Positions 57,893-64,000 of a stretch of DNA of 64,000 bases are shown piece after piece. A model generated the notes under the pieces. The model saw nothing but the letters and a program-made list of their open reading frames with translations. It searched no databases and had not been told where the DNA came from. Position numbers and translations under genes: made by a program. The first letter of the stretch is position 1; every line of letters starts with the position of its first letter. The DNA comes from Clostridium magnum DSM 2767 (lineage in GTDB: Bacteria; Bacillota; Clostridia; Clostridiales; Clostridiaceae): NCBI RefSeq assembly GCF_001623875.1, contig NZ_LWAE01000001.1, forward strand, positions 1,488,001 to 1,552,000, in the 5' to 3' direction.

Positions 57893-57935
57893 CAATAAAT
57901 AAAAGGCTCAAATAAGTTGAGCCTTTTATTTATTG
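57893..57935. terminator. Bidirectional terminator ptsH / DUF378
   Basis: CAATAAATAAAAGGCTCA, AATAAGT loop, and the exact 18-bp complement ending TTTTATTTATTG. It stands between two converging genes. Confidence 0.85.
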
Positions 57936-57936
57936 T

Positions 57937-58146
57937 TTAAAGCTTTTTTGTTTTAAACAATAGCATTAGCATGTCCACACCGGAAACACCAATTAAAATA
58001 TAAATTATTCTACCTATTAAGTTTGTAGGCTGACCGAAAAGAGCATCTACAAGATTAAAATTAAATAAACCTATAAGTCCCCAGTTTATTGCTCCTATGA
58101 TTACTAAAATCAAAGAAACTTTGTCTATAAGTTTAAACTTATACAT
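57937..58146 (-). CDS. DUF378 family small membrane protein
   Basis: 69 residues, two hydrophobic segments: LIDKVSLILVIIGAINWGLIG and GRIIYILIGVSGVDMLMLLF, with the DUF378 signature IGAINWGL. GGAGG is 6-7 nt before the minus-strand ATG at 58146. Function unknown in the family. Confidence 0.9.
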   Translation of the reverse strand: MYKFKLIDKVSLILVIIGAINWGLIGLFNFNLVDALFGQPTNLIGRIIYILIGVSGVDMLMLLFKTKKL

Positions 58147-58357
58147 AAATACCTCCAAATCTCTATAAATGTTATTTTAGTAAATTATATTAAATTGACA
58201 GAAAAATAGAACAGTTTGTACATAAATTATTTTAATAATGTAGTTATAAAATATATAAAATACGAACATAATATATATGAAATCTTATAAATATATGTTA
58301 TAATGTGAATGAAAGAACTATAAATATAAATTACATACGTACGGAGGTGCTTTTGAG

Positions 58358-59788
58358 ATGAAAGATGTATACAATACACCGTTAAATACTAGATATGCTT
58401 CCAAAGAAATGAGTTATTTATTTTCAGAGGAAATGAAGTTTAAGACATGGAGAAAGCTGTGGGTGGCTTTAGCTGAGAGTGAGAGGGAATTAGGATTAAA
58501 TATTACAGAAGAACAAATAGAAGAGCTAAAAGCAAACATGGATAATATAAATTACGAAGTTGCTGAAAAGAGAGAAAAAGAAGTAAGGCATGATGTTATG
58601 AGTCATGTATATGCTTATGGACAGCAGTGCCCTAAAGCGAAGGGTATAATACACCTAGGGGCAACTAGTTGCTATGTAGGGGATAATACAGATTTAATAA
58701 TCATGAGAGAGGCTTTGCTTATTATTAAGAAAAAAATACTTAATACAATTAATTCTTTAGCTAAGTTTGCAATGGAATACAAAGATATGCCTACTCTTGG
58801 ATTTACTCATTTGCAGCCAGCTCAGTTGACTACAGTAGGTAAGAGAGCTACTCTATGGATTCAAGATCTTTACTTAGATTTAGAGAACCTAGAGTTTGTG
58901 ATAGATCATATGAGATTTAGAGGAGTAAAAGGTACAACTGGTACTCAAGCAAGTTTCATGGAGTTATTTAATGGCGATGAAGAAAAAATAAAGTTGTTAG
59001 ATAAAATGGTTACAGAGAAGATGGGTTTCGAAAATGAATTTATGGTAACAGGACAAACTTACTCAAGAAAGGTAGATTCAATAATACTAAATACTCTTTC
59101 AGAGGTTGCTCAAAGTGCATATAAATTTAGTAATGATATGAGACTCCTTCAAAATATGAAGGAAATGGAAGAGCCTTTTGAAAAAAATCAAATAGGTTCA
59201 TCAGCTATGGCTTATAAGAGAAATCCAATGAGATCAGAGAGAATAGGAGCTTTAGCAAGATATATAATAGTAGATGCATTAAATCCTGCTATAACAGCTT
59301 CAACTCAGTGGTTTGAAAGAACATTAGATGATTCTGCAAATAAAAGAATAGCAGTAGCGGAGGCGTTTTTAGCATTAGATGGAGTGCTTAACCTGTATAT
59401 GAATATATCAGAAAATATGGTTGTATATCCAAAGGTTATTGAAGCTCATGTGAAAAGTGAACTTCCATTTATGGCTACAGAGAATATAATAATGGGAGCT
59501 GTAAAAAAAGGTGGGGATAGACAAGAACTTCACGAAAGAATAAGACAGCATTCTATGGAAGCAGGGAAAGTAGTTAAAGTAGAAGGAAAAGAAAATGATT
59601 TAATAGAGAGAATTATAAATGACGAATTCTTTAATATAACAAAAGAAGAGATGACAGCATTGGTAGACCCTAATAAGTTTATTGGAAGAGCTCCAGGGCA
59701 GGTAGTAGACTTTATTGAAAGTCAGATAAAACCTATACTAATCAAAAATCAAAATTTGCTTGGAGAAGAAGCAGAAATAAATGTTTAA
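58358..59788 (+). CDS. purB: Adenylosuccinate lyase
   Basis: 476-residue fumarase-superfamily enzyme acting twice in purine synthesis (SAICAR and adenylosuccinate cleavage). TRYASKEMSYLFSEEMKFKTWR, LGATSCYVGDNTD, TLGFTHLQPAQLTTVGKRA, and the flexible signature loop GSSAMAYKRNPMRSER (catalytic serine). ACGGAGGTG precedes the ATG. It is alone between DUF378 and ptsG. Confidence 0.97.
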   Translation: MKDVYNTPLNTRYASKEMSYLFSEEMKFKTWRKLWVALAESERELGLNITEEQIEELKANMDNINYEVAEKREKEVRHDVMSHVYAYGQQCPKAKGIIHLGATSCYVGDNTDLIIMREALLIIKKKILNTINSLAKFAMEYKDMPTLGFTHLQPAQLTTVGKRATLWIQDLYLDLENLEFVIDHMRFRGVKGTTGTQASFMELFNGDEEKIKLLDKMVTEKMGFENEFMVTGQTYSRKVDSIILNTLSEVAQSAYKFSNDMRLLQNMKEMEEPFEKNQIGSSAMAYKRNPMRSERIGALARYIIVDALNPAITASTQWFERTLDDSANKRIAVAEAFLALDGVLNLYMNISENMVVYPKVIEAHVKSELPFMATENIIMGAVKKGGDRQELHERIRQHSMEAGKVVKVEGKENDLIERIINDEFFNITKEEMTALVDPNKFIGRAPGQVVDFIESQIKPILIKNQNLLGEEAEINV

Positions 59789-59818
59789 AAAGTTTTAAGA
59801 TTTTTTTAAGAAAAGGTA

Positions 59819-59847
59819 TTGAAAAGTTATTAATGCTCTGATATAAT
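59819..59847 (+). promoter_or_regulatory. Sigma-A promoter for ptsG
   Basis: TTGAAA (59819-59824), 17-bp spacer, TATAAT (59842-59847), about 85 nt before the antiterminator site. Confidence 0.8.
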
Positions 59848-59930
59848 AAAAAACATAACAGGTCGGAAACATTACTACAGAGTAATTCATGAAAAAGTTT
59901 ACGACTTGTAAAAAGTAAATAATAATTTGC

Positions 59931-60050
59931 GTGTTACTGATTCGATCAGGCATGAGCAAAAGTTTTTTAGGGCTAGATTTATATCTATCTATACTAGTGA
60001 GGTAGATATATTCTAAACTTAAATACTTTGCTCATGCCTTTTGTGTTTTA
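59931..60050 (+). promoter_or_regulatory. GlcT-type ribonucleic antiterminator and terminator of ptsG
   Basis: GTGTTACTGATTCGATCAGG (59931-59950) strongly resembles the RAT target of GlcT in the Bacillus ptsG leader. It overlaps the left arm of a terminator: AGGCATGAGCAAAAGT (59948-59963) pairs with ACTTTGCTCATGCCT (60025-60039), followed by TTTTGTGTTTT. A second stem is nested within (TATATCTA/TAGATATA). Read-through thus depends on a BglG-family protein, probably inactive without glucose. Confidence 0.85.
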
Positions 60051-60148
60051 GGGCACAATAAAATTAGTTTGTGAATTAATTCAAGTTTTTTAGCAAACAA
60101 TAATTAAAATTAATGAATTATTTTTGAGGAATGAAAGGAGTTAACTAT

Positions 60149-62212
60149 ATGTCTAAAAACAGTAGTCTTTTTGGTAAACTACAACAAATTGGTAAAGCGC
60201 TAATGCTTCCAGTTGCAATATTACCAGCTGCAGGTATTTTACTTGCCTTTGGTAACATGTTTCAAAACCCTAACTTCTTAAAATATGCAACATTTTTAGG
60301 TGGTCATGGTTTCCAAACTTTTGCTAAAGTTATGGAACAATCAGGAGATATTATATTTGGTAATCTATCATTGTTATTCGCAGTAGGTGTTGCGGTAGGA
60401 CTTGCGGGCGGAGAAGGTGTTGCAGGACTTGCAGCAATCGTTGGTTTCTTAATAATGAATAAAACTTTAGGAATAGTAGCAGGAGTTACTCCAGAGGTAT
60501 TAGCTAGCGGAAATCCAGCTTATGCATCAATTTTAGGTATTCCATCACTACAAACAGGTGTATTTGGAGGTATCCTAGTAGGGGTTGTTGCAGCACAGCT
60601 TTATAAGAAATTCTTTAATATAGAATTACCTTCATATTTAGGATTCTTTGCAGGAAAGAGATTCGTTCCAATTGTAACAGCAGTAACAGCTATATTTTTA
60701 GGAATTATACTTGTATTCATATGGCCACCAATTCAGCATGGATTAAATTCATTCTCAAGAAATATGATTGATGCAAATCCTACAGTGGCAGCATTCATAT
60801 TTGGTATTATTGAAAGATCATTAATACCATTCGGATTACATCACATATTTTACAATCCATTCTGGTATCAATTTGGAGAGTATGCAAGTAAAGCAAGTGG
60901 TGCGATTGTAAGAGGAGACCAAACAATATTCATGGCTCAATTAAAAGACTTCACTCAGTTTGGTGTACTTAGCAACGGTGGAACACAATTTACAGCAGGT
61001 ACGTTTATGGTAGGTAAATTTCCATTTATGATGTTTGGATTACCAGCAGCAGCACTTGCAATGTATCATGAAGCAAAACCAGGAAAGAAATTAATAGCAG
61101 GTGGTATACTCGCATCAGCAGCACTAACTTCTTTCTTAACTGGTATAACAGAACCGATAGAATTCGCATTCTTGTTCGTTGCACCAGTATTATTTGGAAT
61201 TCATGCTGTATTTGCAGGTTTATCCTTCATGGTAATGCAACTATTAAATGTTAAGATAGGTATGACGTTCTCAGGTGGTTTAATAGACTATATCCTATTC
61301 GGAGTTATACCAAATAGAACAGCATGGTGGTTAGTAATACCAGTAGGTTTAGTTTTCTCAGTAATTTATTACTTTGGATTTAGATTTGCTATAAGAAAAT
61401 GGGATCTTAAGACTCCAGGACGTGAAGAAGATGTTGAAGATGAAGGAGCATCTAATGTTCAAGGTTCAGAATTACCATCAGCAATATTAGCAGCACTAGG
61501 CGGAAGAGAAAATATTACTAACTTAGATGCTTGTATAACTCGTTTAAGAGTAAGTGTTAATGATGTTAAAAACGTAGATAAGACTGAACTTAAGCGATTA
61601 GGTGCAGCAGGAGTTATGGAAGTTGGAAACAATGTTCAGGCTATATTTGGAGGAAGATCAGACCAGTTAAAGACTCAAATTCAAGATATCATGGCTGGAA
61701 GAGTTCCAACAGTTGTGAAAGATTCTCCTAAGAAAGAAGCAGCAATTACAAAATCAAATGATAATATCTTTGTTGCTCCAATAGATGGAAAGATATTACC
61801 TATAACAGAAGTTCCAGACGAAGTTTTTTCACAAAAAATGATGGGTGATGGATTTGCTATAGAACCAGCAAATGGAGAAGTTGTATCACCTGTAAATGGG
61901 GTAATAACAACTGTTTTCCCAACAAAACATGCTATTGGAATAACTGCAGATAACGGAAGTGAAATATTAATTCACTTTGGTATAGACACAGTAAACCTAA
62001 AGGGTGAAGGACTAGAAGCCTTAGTAGAGCAAGGTGCTAAAGTTAAAGCTGGTCAGCCTATACTAAAGGTAAACTTAAATGAAGTAAAAGGAAAAGTTCC
62101 ATCAGTTATTACACCAATTGTTTTCACAAATTTAACTGAAGGTCAAACAGTATCAGTTAAGAGCGGAAATCAAGTAAAACGCGGACAAAAAAATATTGTA
62201 ACTATTAAATAA
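60149..62212 (+). CDS. ptsG: PTS glucose-specific enzyme IICBA
   Basis: 687-residue membrane protein that imports and phosphorylates glucose. IIC domain (1 to about 420) with [59 protein letters not shown] and [15 protein letters not shown] with the phospho-cysteine in [10 protein letters not shown] (about residue 461); IIA with the phospho-histidine in [11 protein letters not shown] (about 608). AAAGGAG is 8 nt before ATG 60149; the ATG at 60131 overlaps the site. Leader antitermination supports glucose specificity over N-acetylglucosamine. Confidence 0.95.
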   Translation: MSKNSSLFGKLQQIGKALMLPVAILPAAGILLAFGNMFQNPNFLKYATFLGGHGFQTFAKVMEQSGDIIFGNLSLLFAVGVAVGLAGGEGVAGLAAIVGFLIMNKTLGIVAGVTPEVLASGNPAYASILGIPSLQTGVFGGILVGVVAAQLYKKFFNIELPSYLGFFAGKRFVPIVTAVTAIFLGIILVFIWPPIQHGLNSFSRNMIDANPTVAAFIFGIIERSLIPFGLHHIFYNPFWYQFGEYASKASGAIVRGDQTIFMAQLKDFTQFGVLSNGGTQFTAGTFMVGKFPFMMFGLPAAALAMYHEAKPGKKLIAGGILASAALTSFLTGITEPIEFAFLFVAPVLFGIHAVFAGLSFMVMQLLNVKIGMTFSGGLIDYILFGVIPNRTAWWLVIPVGLVFSVIYYFGFRFAIRKWDLKTPGREEDVEDEGASNVQGSELPSAILAALGGRENITNLDACITRLRVSVNDVKNVDKTELKRLGAAGVMEVGNNVQAIFGGRSDQLKTQIQDIMAGRVPTVVKDSPKKEAAITKSNDNIFVAPIDGKILPITEVPDEVFSQKMMGDGFAIEPANGEVVSPVNGVITTVFPTKHAIGITADNGSEILIHFGIDTVNLKGEGLEALVEQGAKVKAGQPILKVNLNEVKGKVPSVITPIVFTNLTEGQTVSVKSGNQVKRGQKNIVTIK

Positions 62213-62224
62213 TTGAGAATAGAT

Positions 62225-62270
62225 GGCTAGTGTATACTTAAAATTGTATATACTAGCCTCTTTTATTATT
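62225..62270 (+). terminator. Terminator after ptsG
   Basis: GGCTAGTGTATAC pairs with GTATATACTAGCC, followed by TCTTTTATTATTT. Confidence 0.85.
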
Positions 62271-62345
62271 TAAGTGTCATAATATTTACTTCATTTTAAT
62301 ATTTTTATAACAACAGCATGATACTATAATTATGAGGTGAGTGTG

Positions 62346-62597
62346 TTGACAACACAAATATATCAAAGTCCTGATTTTAAAATTTATAAGGCAGGAGATG
62401 GTTATATAGTGCATAATACACATAAGAGTTTTAAAGAAGGTCATACCCATGTAAAGAAATATGATACATGTATGGTTATGATTAAACTAATTAAAAGAAA
62501 GCAATTACCGAAAAGTAGGAGTAAGCGATTTATTGAAAGCCTCATAAGGATAAGTGACGATAAAAAGTATACAAATATGATAACGAACTGTATTTAA
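62346..62597 (+). CDS. Small hypothetical protein
   Basis: 83 residues starting at TTG 62346 with GAGGTGA 5-6 nt upstream (GTG 62343 or 62337 are alternatives). Sequence TTQIYQSPDFKIYKAGDGY, then HNTHKSFKEGHTHVKKYDTC, a basic middle and RFIESLIRISDDKKYTNMI. No motif I recognise; no membrane segment or signal peptide. Histidines in GHTHVKKYDTC might bind metal, unsupported. Good ribosome site and own terminator support a real gene. Confidence 0.65.
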   Translation: MTTQIYQSPDFKIYKAGDGYIVHNTHKSFKEGHTHVKKYDTCMVMIKLIKRKQLPKSRSKRFIESLIRISDDKKYTNMITNCI

Positions 62598-62600
62598 AGA

Positions 62601-62630
62601 AAATCTCGAGATTTAATCTCGAGATTTATT
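62601..62630 (+). terminator. Terminator after the 83-aa gene
   Basis: AAATCTCGAGAT-TTA-ATCTCGAGATTT, a 12-bp perfect stem, then ATT. Confidence 0.75.
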
Positions 62631-62633
62631 GAT

Positions 62634-62670
62634 TTTATCCGCTGACTACCTGCTCTAATATTCACATCTT
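62634..62670 (-). repeat. Dispersed element, 3'-end remnant
   Basis: On the minus strand GATGTGAATATTAGAGCAGG then TAGTCAGCGGATAAAA: only the last ~35 nt of the element remain, directly after a terminator. Confidence 0.65.
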
Positions 62671-62811
62671 TTTTAAAAAAGATAATTTTTAGTATTTAAG
62701 TAATATAATATTCTTAAAAAAAGGCATAACTAAAAGCGTATACTAAAAAATAATTCCTTAAGGTGGATAACTAGCATACGGTAAGTATAATAAATGAAGG
62801 GAATGATAAAT

Positions 62812-63345
62812 TTGGATAGATATGTATTAGTTTGTCTTATAGAGGGCAAAGCTGAAAAATTTCATGATGGGCTCGTTAGTTCCGTTTGTCAAAAGTTTAA
62901 TAAAAGACGTCAAAAGTTACCTGCGCATATAACTCTAAAGGCACCTTTCGAAACAGATAAAATATCGGAAATGGAAAGAGTATTAGAAGATTTTACAGCT
63001 AAGAGAATTAAAACTCCTATAAAAGTAAGTGGATTTGGTAAATTTAGAAGAGATGTTATCTATATGGATGTTGAAGTATCACAGGAAGCAAAAGAAGTTC
63101 ATGATGAACTTATAGAGGAACTTATTAAAATACCTTGGATTGAATTTAAGTCAAATGAAGGCAAGGATAAAGTATTCCATTGCACTATTGTTTCTAGAAG
63201 AATTCAGGATAAATTTAAAGAAATATGGGACTATGTAAATGAGCATACCTATGTTTTTAAACTATATTTTGATAACTTATCTCTATATAAGTGGAAAGAT
63301 AATACATGGGTATTATATAGGAAATTCAAGTTTAGAGAACAATAG
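62812..63345 (+). CDS. 2'-5' RNA ligase-like (2H phosphoesterase) protein
   Basis: 177-residue 2H superfamily protein with both histidine motifs: HITLKAPFET (HxT) near residue 44 and HCTIVSRRI (HxT) near 123. Members hydrolyse 2',3'-cyclic or 2'-5' phosphodiesters in RNA; clostridial function unknown. I start at TTG 62812, 9 nt from GAAGGGA; the ATGs at 62794 and 62803 overlap that site. Single gene, no clear operon. Confidence 0.8.
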   Translation: MDRYVLVCLIEGKAEKFHDGLVSSVCQKFNKRRQKLPAHITLKAPFETDKISEMERVLEDFTAKRIKTPIKVSGFGKFRRDVIYMDVEVSQEAKEVHDELIEELIKIPWIEFKSNEGKDKVFHCTIVSRRIQDKFKEIWDYVNEHTYVFKLYFDNLSLYKWKDNTWVLYRKFKFREQ

Positions 63346-63462
63346 TAAATTCAGAAGAATAAGGAATTTATTTATCGTTAGGTTTTAATAATAAAATCCG
63401 TAACTGGTAATAGATAAAAAACATATTATGTAGTAATACTAGGAATTTACGGAGGTAATGTT

Positions 63463-63858
63463 TTGAAAAAATCAAATAATGATATGGATAAAATAATGGA
63501 TTTGTTTCTATACATGTTTCCTAAATACCTAGATAAAATATATGAGCAAACACATAACAGAGATATAATAAAAAATGATTCTTCAGAAAGGATTCAAAAA
63601 AAAGCTGTTCCAAAGGGAGATAAAATTAAAACTATTAATAAGGATCATAATCATGATAAGGATGCAAGTAAAACTGAAGTTTCAAAAAATGATTATAAAT
63701 TAAAAGAGAATAAAAATGATAATTTAGTAAAAGCAAATGGTAACAATATTATATCTAAGAGGGGTGAGGGTATAATGGCTAATAAAGTTGAGGATAAAGA
63801 TATAGATAGAGAAAAAGATATAGATAAAAATAAGAGTATGGATAAAATAAAGATATAG
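63463..63858 (+). CDS. Lys/Asp-rich low-complexity hypothetical protein, probably frameshifted
   Basis: 131 codons from TTG 63463 (GGAGG 7 nt upstream). The first 30 residues look ordered (MDKIMDLFLYMFPKYLDKIY), then the sequence turns to Lys/Asp/Asn-rich repeats such as DKDIDREKDIDKNKSMDK. The stop at 63856 lies inside a DNA repeat of the GATATAGATAAA type, and another frame resumes the same DK pattern immediately and stays open to the window end. So the annotated end is probably a one-base frame break. Cellular role unknown. Confidence 0.6.
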   Translation: MKKSNNDMDKIMDLFLYMFPKYLDKIYEQTHNRDIIKNDSSERIQKKAVPKGDKIKTINKDHNHDKDASKTEVSKNDYKLKENKNDNLVKANGNNIISKRGEGIMANKVEDKDIDREKDIDKNKSMDKIKI

Positions 63859-64000
63859 ATGTAGATAAAGATAAAGATATAGATAAAAATAAAGATATAT
63901 ATATAGATAAAGATAAAAATATAGTTAAAGATATAGTTGTAAATAAAGGTAAAAATAAAGATATAATAGTTGATGCTGATATTACAAAAAATGAGATTTA
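63846..64000 (+). pseudogene. Downstream part of the Lys/Asp-rich gene in shifted frame
   Basis: Codons from 63846 (AAT AAA GAT ATA GAT GTA GAT AAA ...) encode NKDIDVDKDKDIDKNKDIY and remain open to the last base. The frame is -1 relative to the upstream part; the break coincides with GATAAAATAAAG, where neighbouring repeat units read GATAAAAATAAAG, so loss of one A explains it. May be true decay, phase variation or a sequencing error. Confidence 0.5.

Noticed and set aside
58256-58275. PurR box upstream of purB (AAAATACGAACATAAT)
   Set aside because: Close to AWWWCCGAACWWT but with a mismatch in the core and no paired second box at the expected spacing.
63840-63858. Programmed -1 frameshift in the Lys/Asp-rich gene
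   Set aside because: No X XXY YYZ heptamer and re-pairing of the AAA codon would meet TAA; a one-base indel is simpler.

Overview
The window is a low-GC (roughly 30% by eye) Gram-positive chromosome segment. Gene content and order match the conserved translation, secretion and cell-envelope block of Clostridium sensu stricto: smc-ftsY-ylxM-ffh-rpsP-khpA-rimM-trmD-rplS-lepB-rbgA-rnhB, yraN (reverse), comM-dprA-topA-codY, rpsB-tsf-pyrH-frr-uppS-cdsA, dxr-rseP-ispG, rimP-nusA-ylxR-ylxQ-infB-rbfA-nrnA-truB-ribF-rpsO-pnp, an M16 peptidase, ymxH-dapG-tepA-ftsK-rimO-pgsA-recA-rny-spoVS. Two spoVS genes and ymxH point to an endospore former. I saw no tRNA, rRNA, CRISPR array, IS element or prophage.

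Layout. Positions 1-1560: end of a radical SAM gene, a first spoVS, and a 32-codon membrane peptide just before smc. 1.5-13 kb: SMC, the SRP pathway (FtsY, YlxM, Ffh), ribosomal proteins S16 and L19, ribosome and tRNA maturation factors, signal peptidase. 13-19 kb: DNA uptake and topology genes, then codY. 20-28.5 kb: S2, EF-Ts, UMP kinase and RRF, then isoprenoid and phospholipid genes, interrupted by a reverse-strand amidase-domain gene. 28.6-40.5 kb: ispG, then the nusA-infB operon to pnp. 40.7-52.4 kb: proteases, aspartokinase, FtsK, RimO, PgsA, RecA, RNase Y, second spoVS. 52.5-64 kb: more variable genes, namely a three-gene membrane cluster (UbiA-type phosphoribosyltransferase, GT-C glycosyltransferase, small flippase-like protein), a PHP phosphoesterase, an aminotransferase, HPr, adenylosuccinate lyase, glucose PTS enzyme II under a GlcT-type antiterminator, a 2H phosphoesterase, and a Lys/Asp-rich gene whose frame is broken near the window end.

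Regulatory sequence is legible. There are many sigma-A promoters with 16-18 bp spacers, leader RNAs for L19, S15 and rimP, a probable new S2 leader, a LexA box over the recA start point, and sigma-H-like promoters with identical geometry before both spoVS genes. Two genes, ymxH and tepA, have their Shine-Dalgarno buried in long perfect or near-perfect hairpins.

The most unusual non-coding signal is a dispersed intergenic element of about 135-190 bp present at seven sites in both orientations, in full, shortened or decayed form. Its 5' hairpin changes sequence between copies but keeps pairing, so it behaves like a structured RNA family rather than a simple MITE.
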